A stretch of DNA of 64,000 nt from Candidatus Viadribacter manganicus (lineage in GTDB: Bacteria; Pseudomonadota; Alphaproteobacteria; Caulobacterales; Aquidulcibacteraceae): positions 2,860,980 through 2,924,979 of the forward strand of contig NZ_CP013244.1 in assembly GCF_001679665.1 (NCBI RefSeq), in the 5' to 3' direction. Position numbers and translations under genes: made by a program. The notes beneath the pieces are model-generated. The model did not search any database and was not told the DNA's origin. It saw nothing but the letters and a program-made list of their open reading frames with translations. Positions 19,446 to 26,929 of the stretch are shown here, one piece after another. Each line of letters starts with the position of its first letter. Position 1 is the first letter of the stretch.

Positions 19446-19825
19446 ACCGCTCGCCAGCCCATGATTGCGAGCGTGTGCCCATCTGGGTCTTTGAACGCAC
19501 GCAACATCAATTCGCGGCCGGGCGCTTCTTGAAGCTTCTGCGCGGGGTGCAAGAACGCGATCCCTTTGCCTTCAAGCGCGCTTTCGGCGGCGCTCCAATC
19601 TCGTGGTTCGAAATAGAGCACCGTATCGCCGCCAATTTGTTGGCCGGGGTGTGCGCCGCCAACCATGAGCCGCGTGGCGCCCGACTGGAAGAAAGTCATG
19701 CCGCTTGCTTCAAACAGAACTGGCAAACCCAAGGTGTCGCGATAGAATGCGACAAGCGCGCCTGGATCAGTGCTCGCGAGCGCGACTTGGCAAATCCCCG
19801 TAAGCAAGTGTGGCGCGCCATTCAT
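19442..19825 (-). CDS. VOC-family (glyoxalase/dioxygenase-like) protein
   Basis: 127 residues with the usual VOC opening GICQVALASTDPGALVAFYR and DTLGLPVLFEA, and the closing ELMLRAFKDPDGHTLAIMGW. Metal-ligand pattern (Gln/Glu early, Glu in YFEP, Asp/His late) is not fully certain. Family members act as lyases, isomerases, dioxygenases or antibiotic-binding proteins. It is divergent from a MarR regulator with only 70 bp between starts and a palindrome in that gap. This suggests MarR control, perhaps as a response to an electrophile or aromatic compound. That link is inferred. Confidence 0.85.
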   Translation of the reverse strand: MNGAPHLLTGICQVALASTDPGALVAFYRDTLGLPVLFEASGMTFFQSGATRLMVGGAHPGQQIGGDTVLYFEPRDWSAAESALEGKGIAFLHPAQKLQEAPGRELMLRAFKDPDGHTLAIMGWRAV

Positions 19826-19850
19826 GGGTTAATCTCCAATCCGAAAATAA

Positions 19851-19876
19851 TTAGTTTGACTAACTAACTAAGTCAA
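19851..19876. promoter_or_regulatory. Palindromic operator between VOC and marR
   Basis: Two interleaved inverted repeats: TTAGTT-5-AACTAA at 19851-19867 and TTGACT-9-AGTCAA at 19856-19876. They are AT-rich in a GC-rich surrounding and sit midway between divergent starts. Typical size and placement for a MarR dimer operator that would also cover a TTGACT -35 element. Confidence 0.7.
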
Positions 19877-19895
19877 GCGATAATCTCGCCGGTAG

Positions 19896-20330
19896 ATGTC
19901 ACGTACAGATTCACTCGAAGTCGCGACCGCACTACACCGCGCCGCCATTCACCTTCTGCGGGCAGTGCGCGTTGCTGACGATGAAACCGGCGTGTCCGCG
20001 CCAAAGCTTTCAGCGCTTTCGGTGTTGACCTTCGCTGGCCCATCGAGCCTTTCAGCGCTCGCCAAGGCAGAGCAGGTGACGCCCGCCACGATGTCGAGAC
20101 TGGTGAGTGATCTTGAAGTCGATGGTCTCGTCGCCAAGCGCGTTGACCGTGAAGATAAGCGCGGCGTTCGCATTGAGGTCACCGCAAAGGGGCGTGTGCT
20201 CATGGACCAGGGCCGCAAGCGCCGCCTCGCTTTGCTCAACAAGCGCGTCGCCAAGCTCAGCCGTGAAGAGCGCGCGCAGTTGGCGGACGCTGCTTTGCTG
20301 ATGCAGCGCGTCGCCGCCGCCGCAGAATGA
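19896..20330 (+). CDS. MarR-family transcriptional regulator
   Basis: 144 residues. N-terminal dimerisation helices are followed by a winged helix: SSLSALAKAEQVTPATMSRL (helix-turn-helix) and the wing LVAKRVDREDKRGVRIEVTA with the DxRx basic wing tip. C-terminal helix RLALLNKRVAKLSREERAQL completes the dimer interface. Probably represses itself and the divergent VOC gene through the palindrome at 19851-19876. Family members usually respond to small phenolics, oxidants or drugs. The ligand is unknown. Confidence 0.9.
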   Translation: MSRTDSLEVATALHRAAIHLLRAVRVADDETGVSAPKLSALSVLTFAGPSSLSALAKAEQVTPATMSRLVSDLEVDGLVAKRVDREDKRGVRIEVTAKGRVLMDQGRKRRLALLNKRVAKLSREERAQLADAALLMQRVAAAAE

Positions 20331-20360
20331 AAAACGCCGCCCGGTGAGGGGCGGCGTTTT
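20331..20360. terminator. Bidirectional Rho-independent terminator
   Basis: AAAACGCCGCC and GGGCGGCGTTTT form a strong stem with a 7-base loop. A-run on one side and T-run on the other let it serve marR on plus and rpsU on minus. Confidence 0.88.
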
Positions 20361-20388
20361 GAATTCCTATCGCTTCACGGTTTGGTTC

Positions 20389-20622
20389 TTACCGTGGCTT
20401 CGCCGGCGGACGCGGCAGGAGGCCTTCGCGCTGAGCGCGCTTGCGGGCCAACTTGCGGGCGCGGCGGACAGCTTCAGCACGCTCGCGAGCGCGCTTTTCC
20501 GACGGCTTTTCGTAGTGATTGCGACGCTTCATTTCACGGAAGGTGCCTTCGCGTTGCATCTTCTTTTTGAGCGCCTTCAACGCCTGATCGACGTTGTTAT
20601 CGCGAACGAAAATCTGTACCAG
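20389..20622 (-). CDS. rpsU: 30S ribosomal protein bS21 with apparent CTG start
   Basis: 77 residues, aligned from the normal N-terminus ([23 protein letters not shown]). The basic core [18 protein letters not shown] and the extended Arg/Lys tail end in [10 protein letters not shown], as in alphaproteobacterial S21. bS21 binds the 30S platform and helps initiation. The codon at the family start position is CTG at 20622, with GGGAGA eight bases upstream. No ATG or GTG is in frame nearby; the closest classical alternative is a TTG nine codons up without a ribosome site. The promoter with the shared box lies at 20698-20735, leaving a leader of about 75 nt. Confidence 0.92.
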   Translation of the reverse strand: MVQIFVRDNNVDQALKALKKKMQREGTFREMKRRNHYEKPSEKRARERAEAVRRARKLARKRAQREGLLPRPPAKPR

Positions 20623-20697
20623 GACCCGTCTCCCGTAACCGAATACCAAACCCAACAGGCCGCGTGCGCATGTCGCGCCGCGGCTCCGTTCTGAAGC

Positions 20698-20735
20698 GAA
20701 GTCGGGCTGATAGCAAAAGGCCGCGGCGCTGTCCA
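20698..20735 (-). promoter_or_regulatory. rpsU promoter with shared ribosomal-protein box
   Basis: On the minus strand: TGGACA, 15 bp, GCTATCA, then GCCCGACTTC. Same order and spacing as the promoters of rpmE, rpmJ and rplY in this window. Confidence 0.7.
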
Positions 20736-20770
20736 TTGCTGGCGGAGCCGCTGAGGCTTAGCTTTTCCTC

Positions 20771-21418
20771 ATGACAGATACTCCCTCAGATCGCTTCCGC
20801 AGCCGGATTTTAGAGGTTTTCCCGGCCCATGCGGCTCGGGAGGGCTGGACGGAAGCGGCTTTTAGGGCCGCCGTGGCGGAGGCGGGCTTGAGCCAAGGGG
20901 AGGCAGACCTGGCCTGCCCGAAGGGGGTATTTGACCTCTTCGACGCTTTTGCCGCCCGGGCGGACGCCGCCATGCTCGACCGCCTCGATGGCCTCGACCT
21001 CGGCGCGATGAAGGTTCGCCAGCGCGTGCGGGCGGCGGTGCAGGTGCGACTTGAGGCCCAGCAGCCATACAAGGACGCCGCGCGCGCGATGACGCGGGCG
21101 CTTTCCAGGCCCGATCGGGCGCCCGAAGCGGCGCGTCTGCTTTGGCGCACGGCCGATCACATCTGGCGCGCGCTTGGCGATACCTCGACCGACGAGAACT
21201 TTTATTCCAAGCGCGCCATCCTCTCAGGCGTGCTGGCGAGCACCTATGGCCGCTGGCTCAGCGACGAGAGCGAAGACAACGAAGCCACTTGGACCTTTCT
21301 CGATGCGCGCATTGAAAACGTGATGCAATTTGAGAAGCTCAAAGCGCGGCTGAAGCCGGTGAGCGAGAGCGTGCAAAGCGCCGTCGGCATCGCGGCGCGC
21401 TTTCGCTACGGGCGCTGA
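20771..21418 (+). CDS. COQ9-family ubiquinone biosynthesis protein
   Basis: 215 residues, mostly helical, TetR-like fold without DNA-binding specificity. Family marks: the N-terminal HAAREGWTEAAFRAAVAEAG, the middle LRLGAMKVRQR-type segment (here DLGAMKVRQRVRAAVQ), TADHIWRALGDTSTDENFYS and KRAILSGVLASTYGRWL. COQ9 binds lipid and delivers ubiquinone intermediates to the hydroxylase COQ7 in mitochondria; alphaproteobacteria hold the closest bacterial relatives. The divergent neighbour is rpsU, an arrangement also seen in other alphaproteobacteria from memory. Confidence 0.92.
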   Translation: MTDTPSDRFRSRILEVFPAHAAREGWTEAAFRAAVAEAGLSQGEADLACPKGVFDLFDAFAARADAAMLDRLDGLDLGAMKVRQRVRAAVQVRLEAQQPYKDAARAMTRALSRPDRAPEAARLLWRTADHIWRALGDTSTDENFYSKRAILSGVLASTYGRWLSDESEDNEATWTFLDARIENVMQFEKLKARLKPVSESVQSAVGIAARFRYGR

Positions 21419-21506
21419 AACCGCCGTTACGCAAAATTCCTTCATGCGCTGTCACTTCGGCGCCATCGGCGTATAGTCGCCGCACACGATCCGTGTGGAG
21501 GCGCTC

Positions 21507-21851
21507 ATGGCTGCAGCTCCGGTACGGTTCTTAAATGCAGCGGCATGGCCGCTGACTATATGGACCTCGCTGTCTCATCTCGAAGAACATCCCGCTGACG
21601 ATTACGTCGAGCGCACCAGTCCTATCGTCGCTACGGCGGTGGCGTTTTGGATATGCTTTGTCGCGCTGATATTGCTCGCCAATCCGGCGGTAATTGCCGT
21701 CGGTGGCTCATTCGATGATGGCAGCTCGCTTGTGACGTTCGTGCGCCGTACCCCAGGCGCAATCGTCGGCGTGCTTTGGCTGGTGACGCCATTATTGTAC
21801 GTCGCGGGCTGGTGGATGTTCACCGCGCGCGACGAGGCGTTTCCGCGCTAG
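21507..21851 (+). CDS. Small membrane protein of unknown function
   Basis: 114 residues with two clear membrane helices: VATAVAFWICFVALILLANPA and AIVGVLWLVTPLLYVAGWWMF. The N-terminal 40 residues are amphipathic (LNAAAWPLTIWTSLSHLEEH). ATG 21507 is chosen because GGAGG lies five bases upstream. A GTG at 21495 sits on that site. The stop overlaps the purK stop by four bases. No family recognised. Confidence 0.65.
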   Translation: MAAAPVRFLNAAAWPLTIWTSLSHLEEHPADDYVERTSPIVATAVAFWICFVALILLANPAVIAVGGSFDDGSSLVTFVRRTPGAIVGVLWLVTPLLYVAGWWMFTARDEAFPR

Positions 21852-22918
21852 CTCAATTTGAGCTTCGTGACGTGACCCATCTTGCGGCCGGCGCGCGCGT
21901 CGCGCTTGCCGTAAAGGTGGAGGCGCGCCGTTGGATCCGCCGCGAGCTGGGGCCAGGCGTTTGCGTCTTCGCCGATTAGATTCAGCATTTCGATGTTGGC
22001 GGTGCGCGTCGTGGGGCCAAGCGGCCAGCCGGCGATAGCGCGAATGTGTTGCTCGAACTGCGAGGTCAGCGCGCCCTCGATCGTCCAATGGCCAGAATTA
22101 TGGACGCGCGGCGCCATCTCGTTGGCGATCAGTGATCCATCCGGCATCACGAAGAATTCGATGGTCAGCGCGCCGACATAGTCGAACGCTTCAAGCACGT
22201 TGCGCGCCGCTTTTTGCGCCTCAACGATGGTTGGTTCACTGACCTGTGCGGGCAGCGTCGTGCGCGAAAGAATGCCGCCAGAGTGTTCGTTTTCGTTGAG
22301 ATCGTAGAAGGCGATCGAGCCATCTATGCCGCGCGCCGCTATGATCGAGACCTCGCGCTCAAACGCGCAGAAGCCTTCGAGAATGCCCGGCGCGCCGAGC
22401 TTTTCGTATGCGCCTTGTGCGTCGGCGAGTGTCTTGATGCGGATTTGGCCGCGCCCGTCATAGCCGAGGCGGCGTGTCTTCAAGATTGCCGGGGCGCCAA
22501 TCTCAGCGATGGCTGCATCGAGATCGTCCTGAGACGAGATCGCCTTGAATGGCGGCGTCTGAATCGCGGCGCTGAGAAAGTAGCTTTTCTCATCGAAGCG
22601 ATCTTGTGCGATGGCGAGGGCCGCTGGCGTCGGCGCAACGCGTGCGCCCGCATCGATCAACGCTTGAGCCGTTTCGGCAGGAATGTTCTCGAATTCCGTG
22701 GTGACGACCTGAACCCGGCGCGCGAAGTCGGCAAGCGCGGCATGATCGAGATAGTTTCCAACCATCGTCTTGGCCGCGACCCGTGAAGCAGGGCTATCGG
22801 GCTCGTCGGTAAAGATGCATACGTCAAAGCCCAGCTGTGCGGCGGCGATGGCGAGCATGCGTCCAAGTTGGCCGCCGCCCAAAATGCCGATCGTGCTGCC
22901 GGGCGGAAGTGCGCTCAT
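21848..22918 (-). CDS. purK: N5-carboxyaminoimidazole ribonucleotide synthase PurK
   Basis: 356 residues, ATP-grasp enzyme. N-terminal [16 protein letters not shown] is the PurK signature. The ATP-grasp core has [14 protein letters not shown], then [16 protein letters not shown] and the metal-binding [16 protein letters not shown]. Catalyses ATP-dependent carboxylation of AIR with bicarbonate to N5-CAIR in de novo purine synthesis. Overlaps the purE stop by four bases, so PurE and PurK are made from one message, matching their consecutive reactions. Confidence 0.97.
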   Translation of the reverse strand: MSALPPGSTIGILGGGQLGRMLAIAAAQLGFDVCIFTDEPDSPASRVAAKTMVGNYLDHAALADFARRVQVVTTEFENIPAETAQALIDAGARVAPTPAALAIAQDRFDEKSYFLSAAIQTPPFKAISSQDDLDAAIAEIGAPAILKTRRLGYDGRGQIRIKTLADAQGAYEKLGAPGILEGFCAFEREVSIIAARGIDGSIAFYDLNENEHSGGILSRTTLPAQVSEPTIVEAQKAARNVLEAFDYVGALTIEFFVMPDGSLIANEMAPRVHNSGHWTIEGALTSQFEQHIRAIAGWPLGPTTRTANIEMLNLIGEDANAWPQLAADPTARLHLYGKRDARAGRKMGHVTKLKLS

Positions 22919-23412
22919 AGCGGGCTTTCGGACACCGCTTCGGTTTGCGCGGCGCGGAAGCCTTCGATGCGTGTCGCCAAGACTTCGTCGCTGAGCGCTA
23001 GAATCTGCGCCGCCATGATGCCGGCGTTCGCCGCGCCCGCTTCGCCAATCGCCAGCGTCCCAACAGGAACACCCTTTGGCATTTGCACGATCGAGAGGAG
23101 GCTATCTAGACCTTTGAGGTCTTTGCTCTTGACCGGTACGCCAAGCACCGGGAGCGGCGTCATCGAAGCCGCCATGCCAGGAAGGTGCGCCGCGCCGCCT
23201 GCGCCCGCGATGATGACCTTCAGCCCGCGTGACTTGGCGCTGGTGGCGTAATCGTAGAGGCGCTTGGGGGTCCGGTGTGCGGAGACGACCTTGGCTTCGT
23301 ACGCAACGCCCAGTGCGTCGAGCACTTCGGCGGCTGCCTTCATCGTCTCCCAGTCGGACTTTGAGCCCATGATGAGGCCCACCTGCGCGCCGGAATTGGA
23401 GTTCGCCGTCAT
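22915..23412 (-). CDS. purE: N5-CAIR mutase PurE
   Basis: 165 residues. Class I PurE motifs: [14 protein letters not shown] with the CO2/phosphate-binding Ser-Asp, [15 protein letters not shown] and [14 protein letters not shown] with the catalytic His, then [20 protein letters not shown] and [12 protein letters not shown]. Converts N5-CAIR to CAIR. ATG 23412 is the family start; a TTG seven codons earlier has no support. First gene of the purEK operon. The upstream gap of about 264 bp to the diguanylate cyclase must hold its promoter; I see no gene in it. Confidence 0.97.
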   Translation of the reverse strand: MTANSNSGAQVGLIMGSKSDWETMKAAAEVLDALGVAYEAKVVSAHRTPKRLYDYATSAKSRGLKVIIAGAGGAAHLPGMAASMTPLPVLGVPVKSKDLKGLDSLLSIVQMPKGVPVGTLAIGEAGAANAGIMAAQILALSDEVLATRIEGFRAAQTEAVSESPL

Positions 23413-23676
23413 GTGGGATCGACCTTCGAGCAAACTCCAATTCCATCAAGGCGCGCTGAAGTCATAGTTCTTACTCGCGCGGCTTGTTCTTCGGAAATTC
23501 GCACTGTGCGCGCATCCAGCTCCGTCGAGTTTCCGAGGGCGCGCGCGAGGGGGGTAGCCATGTTCCGGCTGCTCCTAAAAAACGGCCCAGTAATGGAAGC
23601 CGCGCGCGGCGTCCAGTCCGCTCCCGCACGCAGTTAAGGCGGCCTTTACCCAGAGCGCGCATCCCTGTGGGTAAAG

Positions 23677-24333
23677 ATGCTGTTCAGACGCTCAAAGCTC
23701 GCCAGCGAAACGACCCAAGTCCTGCAAGGGCTGGGGCTGTCCGCGCGCGATGTTTCTCAGTCGGGTTTGGCGGCTCTGGAGCGACTCACCGCTGAGCTCG
23801 CCGAGTTGAAGGCCAAGCTTTCCGAGGCTGAGAACTTGGCTGACCGCGATACGCTTGCGCCGGTCTTCAACCGCCGGGCGTTCCTGCGCGAGCTCCACCG
23901 GACCATGTCTGAGGTCGAACGCTACAAGACGCCGGCGGCGGTGATCTATATCGACCTCGATGGCTTCAAGGCCGTGAACGACGAATTCGGTCACTCGGCA
24001 GGCGATGCGGTTCTGCGCCATGTGGGCCTGCTGCTGTCGGACAGCGTGCGCGAGAGCGACATCGTCGGCCGTCTGGGCGGTGACGAGTTCGGCATCATCC
24101 TCAACCGCGCCACGGCAGAGGAGGCCGTGGTCAAGGCGCAGGCTCTGAGCGATAAGATCAATTCGAGCGCAATTCTCTATGCCGGCGTCCCGCATCGCAT
24201 TCGCGCGTCCGTGGGTGTTCATCCGATCGCGATGGTCGAAGATCCCGAAACCGCGATCGCACGCGCGGACGAGGCGATGTACGCTGAAAAGCACGCACGC
24301 CGCGCGCAAAGCCAAGCCTTCGCCGGTTTTTAG
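23677..24333 (+). CDS. Soluble diguanylate cyclase (GGDEF)
   Basis: 218 residues. The N-terminal 60 residues form a coiled-coil-like helix (LERLTAELAELKAKLSEAEN), with no membrane or sensory domain. GGDEF domain: RDTLAPVFNRRAFLREL, YIDLDGFKAVNDEFGHSAGD and the active-site GGDEF at 134-138. A product-binding inhibitory site RxxD is present (RESD at 125-128), correctly spaced before GGDEF. So it should make cyclic di-GMP from GTP with feedback inhibition. How activity is set is not visible. The coiled coil may dimerise it or bind a partner. Confidence 0.93.
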   Translation: MLFRRSKLASETTQVLQGLGLSARDVSQSGLAALERLTAELAELKAKLSEAENLADRDTLAPVFNRRAFLRELHRTMSEVERYKTPAAVIYIDLDGFKAVNDEFGHSAGDAVLRHVGLLLSDSVRESDIVGRLGGDEFGIILNRATAEEAVVKAQALSDKINSSAILYAGVPHRIRASVGVHPIAMVEDPETAIARADEAMYAEKHARRAQSQAFAGF

Positions 24334-24353
24334 CGCGCGCTTCGGTCAGTGAT

Positions 24354-24388
24354 GTCGTGCTTCGACAGGCTCAGCATGACGATTTTTC
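24354..24388 (+). terminator. Repeat-type hairpin/terminator after GGDEF gene
   Basis: GTCGTGCT at 24354-24361 pairs (one G-T) with AGCATGAC at 24373-24380, followed by GATTTTT. The sequence CTTCGACAGGCTCAGCATGA resembles a short intergenic repeat that I recall from many bacterial genomes. Confidence 0.6.
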
Positions 24389-24476
24389 TACCAGCGTCAT
24401 CCTGGATTTGAATTTGCGCCTACAGGTTGGGACGCGGGCCCGCATGTGTGCTTGACCCTGAAAGCTTGAGGCAAAG

Positions 24477-24493
24477 GCGAGCCGGAGGCTCGC
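24477..24493. repeat. Perfect short hairpin, REP-like
   Basis: GCGAGCC-GGA-GGCTCGC, a perfect 7-bp stem with a 3-base loop, in the 212-bp gap between the convergent diguanylate cyclase and LpxR-like genes. No gene is seen in that gap. Confidence 0.55.
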
Positions 24494-24545
24494 GCTCCAA
24501 CCTACAATTGCCGGTGCGCTTCCGTGTAGCGGATGCGGTGCTGCT

Positions 24546-25568
24546 TTAAAGCCGGACGCTAATCGCGATCGCGCCGAAGTCTTGGCGCGTTGGCTGCGTC
24601 TCAAACTCTTCTGTCCGCCACACATAGGTGTAAGCGATGCGCCAATCGCCGGCGCTGACCGAGAAGCCGGTCTGGAAATCGGCGACCAACGGTGTGCGAT
24701 CTACCGAAGCGCTGTCTTCGAAGGTGTTGCCATCGAGGAAGAGGTTGTGCGCGACGGCGCGGCCTTGGACGCCAGCGAAGACCTGCCACGAGAGCGGTCC
24801 ACCGCTAAAATGCTCTACGCCAGCAAGCGAGGGGCGAACGCGCGGCGGGCCGTAATCGTTGTCGAGACGCCAGCCCACACGAGCGGCGACGCCAACGCGT
24901 GCTTCTGTGCGCAGCGTACCAAGCGTGACGCCAGCGTTGGGCGTCAGGTCAAATTCGAGGCCACCCACGTCGGTGGACAGCTGCGCCCACGGCGGGCGCC
25001 AGCGGCGATCGAACGAAACCGCGAATGCGAATTCGTCATTGAGCTGGCTGTCCCAACCTTGTGGATCCGGCGCGCCCAGCACCTGGTGGATGCCGCGCTG
25101 TGCTTCTTCACCCAATGCGGATGGGCCGGTGACGCCGAATTCGAGTTCGTATGTATCAAGATAGCGCGGCTCAAGATTGCCGGGCCGGTCCTCTTCGGCG
25201 CCGATCATGATCTGCATGTAAAGCCAACCCGCATAGGGGTGCTGGTCTGGAGGCGCAGGGTTTGCGGTGATGTCTTCGGGGGTGAAGATCGATTGGCCGA
25301 TCGCGACGCCCCAAAAATCTGGATCGCTGCCTGAGATGGCTTGCGTCAGTCCGCGCGTGCCCGAGAGAAATCCAGGCACTTCCTCCAATTGGCTGACGTA
25401 CGCGAACTTGATCCCGGAGGTGTAGTTACGGTCCGCGCCTGAGGAGAGGCTGTCGTTCTCGACGACGAGAGAAAAGACGCCTTTGTCGCCGGCTTCAGCA
25501 TCCTGTGCGAGCGCAGCGCCCGGCGACATCGCAGCGATCAGCGCCGCGCCACCAAGCCAATACTTCAA
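24546..25568 (-). CDS. LpxR-like outer-membrane lipid A deacylase family protein
   Basis: 340 residues. Signal peptide KYWLGGAALIAAMSPGAALA, then a beta-barrel protein of the DUF2219/LpxR type: VFSLVVENDSLSSGADRNYT with the Asn-Asp pair near the mature N-terminus, SGIKFAYVS, HPYAGWLYMQIMIG and a C-terminal strand ending in Leu. LpxR removes the 3'-acyloxyacyl group of lipid A in other bacteria; the activity here is inferred. Start is uncertain. TTG 25568 overlaps the YdcH-like stop as TTGA and gives the best signal peptide. An ATG at 25604 would add 12 residues. Confidence 0.82.
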   Translation of the reverse strand: MKYWLGGAALIAAMSPGAALAQDAEAGDKGVFSLVVENDSLSSGADRNYTSGIKFAYVSQLEEVPGFLSGTRGLTQAISGSDPDFWGVAIGQSIFTPEDITANPAPPDQHPYAGWLYMQIMIGAEEDRPGNLEPRYLDTYELEFGVTGPSALGEEAQRGIHQVLGAPDPQGWDSQLNDEFAFAVSFDRRWRPPWAQLSTDVGGLEFDLTPNAGVTLGTLRTEARVGVAARVGWRLDNDYGPPRVRPSLAGVEHFSGGPLSWQVFAGVQGRAVAHNLFLDGNTFEDSASVDRTPLVADFQTGFSVSAGDWRIAYTYVWRTEEFETQPTRQDFGAIAISVRL

Positions 25569-25804
25569 GCGATGATGTCCGGCATCAGCCGATCCTCGAT
25601 CCATTTAATTTGGTCCCTCAAGACAAGCTTGCGCTTCTTCAGCCTGGCGAGCTGCAGCGCATCCCCACCGCTCTGTTCCTGCAGGGCAAAAATGGCGGAG
25701 TCGAGGGCGCGATGTTCCTCGCGGTACTCCATGAGGCGCGCCTTAAGCGCGCGCCGTTCCGGCGTATCGTTAATGTCGAAGCCGGTTCCGTCTTCGGAAT
25801 CCAT
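25565..25804 (-). CDS. YdcH-like (DUF465) small helical protein
   Basis: 79 residues from ATG 25804; a longer 91-residue form from 25840 is possible and neither has a strong ribosome site. Two helices make a hairpin: RALKARLMEYREEHRALDSA and QLARLKKRKLVLRDQIKWIE, the DUF465 pattern in which the second helix carries LKK-x-KL-x-L-x-D. Function of this family is unknown; it is common in alphaproteobacteria. The stop overlaps the start of the LpxR-like gene. A second family member is divergent at 26021. Confidence 0.82.
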   Translation of the reverse strand: MDSEDGTGFDINDTPERRALKARLMEYREEHRALDSAIFALQEQSGGDALQLARLKKRKLVLRDQIKWIEDRLMPDIIA

Positions 25805-26020
25805 GAGTACTAGCGTCCGTGATTTCGCACGCCGCCCCATGTGCGCGCGAAAGGTGAGCTAAGACACGCCTCTTAGGCGCTGTAAAGTCGCCTGCGCGCC
25901 TGAAAACTGAAAGGGAATCAGGCCAAAATAAGAAAGTTTATTTTTGTTGTTGATGTAAGGAGACAACACAAAAAAAGCGGCGCACACTCGGAATCGCCAA
26001 AGCTAAAGGAGGCGCCTTCG

Positions 26021-26197
26021 ATGGCTATCGAGCAGCGGCTGCGCGAACTTGACGCGCGCCATCGTGATCTCGACATCATCATCAAAAGTGAAGCCCAGCA
26101 TCCCTCAGTAGATGCTTCCCGGCTCACGGCGATGAAACGCCAGAAACTGAAACTCAAAGAAGAAATTGAAGAGCTCCGACATAGGTCGGAACACTGA
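26021..26197 (+). CDS. Second YdcH-like (DUF465) protein, 58 residues
   Basis: Short open frame with an almost perfect Shine-Dalgarno (AAAGGAGG, eight bases before the ATG). Translation begins MAIEQRLRELDARHRDLDII and continues to RLTAMKRQKLKLKEEIEELR before the stop at 26195-26197. The helix-turn-helix hairpin and the LK-x-KL-x-LK-x-EI core are DUF465. It is divergent from another DUF465 gene about 216 bp away. The AT-rich intergenic stretch between them (25870-26000) probably carries promoters. Function unknown. Confidence 0.85.
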   Translation: MAIEQRLRELDARHRDLDIIIKSEAQHPSVDASRLTAMKRQKLKLKEEIEELRHRSEH

Positions 26198-26231
26198 AAG
26201 CGAATAATTCGCTGCTGAAATCCAGCGGGTG

Positions 26232-26262
26232 GCGCTCAATTCTGAAATACGAGATTGAGCGC
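26232..26262 (+). terminator. Inverted repeat after YdcH-like gene
   Basis: GCGCTCAAT at 26232-26240 pairs with ATTGAGCGC at 26254-26262. No T-run follows. Possible terminator or processing hairpin between convergent genes. A 13-base palindrome GCGAATAATTCGC lies at 26200-26212. Confidence 0.45.
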
Positions 26263-26293
26263 GCTCCCCGTGCTGGACTTTCCCCCTTAGCCG

Positions 26294-26839
26294 CTATCGC
26301 GTCGTGCTTTGTGCGCTGTCCACGAGCGCGAGATATTGGCCGTAGCCCTCTGCCTGCATTTGCGCGCGGGGGATGAAGCGGATCGCGCAGCTATTGATGC
26401 AGAAGCGCTGGCCGCCTGAGCCGCGCGGGCCATCATCGAACACGTGTCCCAAATGGTGATCGCCATTGCGCGAGCGGATTTCGATCCGGCGCATGCCCAT
26501 GGTGTAGTCCTCATGCATGGTGATGGCGTTGGGATCGACAGGGCGTGTGAAGCTCGGCCAGCCTGAGCCGCTGTCATACTTGTCGGTCGAAACGAACAGC
26601 GCCTCGCCTGTGCGGGCCTCGACGTAGAGGCCAGCCTCATGGTTGTTCCAGTATTCATTGTCGAACGCGCGCTCGGTGCCGTTGTGGTCCATCACCAGCG
26701 AGCGGAGCCGCTCAAGCGCGGAGGGCGAACGCTGGGGCTGCTGCGCGGCCGGCGCCGTGGTGCGTTGCTGGGCGTAGGCGTAAATTCCGGCGCCGCCGGC
26801 AACGATAACAGTGGCGAGCAGGGCAGGGATGAATTTCAT
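26294..26839 (-). CDS. msrB: Exported peptide-methionine (R)-S-oxide reductase MsrB
   Basis: 181 residues. N-terminal signal/anchor segment (MKFIPALLATVIVAGGAGIYAYA), a Gln/Pro linker, then the MsrB domain: FDNEYWNNHEAGLYVEARTG, DKYDSGSGWPSFTRPVDPNA, GDHHLGHVFDDGP and RFCINSCAIRFIP with the catalytic Cys. The usual resolving Cys of GCGWPSF is Ser here, and the zinc-binding CxxC pairs are absent. A second Cys two residues after INS could resolve the sulfenic acid instead. Reduces Met-R-sulfoxide in periplasmic proteins. Divergent from msrA. Confidence 0.9.
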   Translation of the reverse strand: MKFIPALLATVIVAGGAGIYAYAQQRTTAPAAQQPQRSPSALERLRSLVMDHNGTERAFDNEYWNNHEAGLYVEARTGEALFVSTDKYDSGSGWPSFTRPVDPNAITMHEDYTMGMRRIEIRSRNGDHHLGHVFDDGPRGSGGQRFCINSCAIRFIPRAQMQAEGYGQYLALVDSAQSTTR

Positions 26840-26929
26840 GGCGCTTAAGCTCCGGGTTCGAGGCTTATACGGCTGAAGTCGAGCGCTGGTTGCTTGAAAC
26901 CACCGCGCGTTCTCCTTCGTATAGTCAGC

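Noticed and set aside
23471..23662. Small minus-strand frame upstream of purE
   Set aside because: Composition is Arg-rich and it has no ribosome site; more likely the promoter region of purE and the diguanylate cyclase gene.
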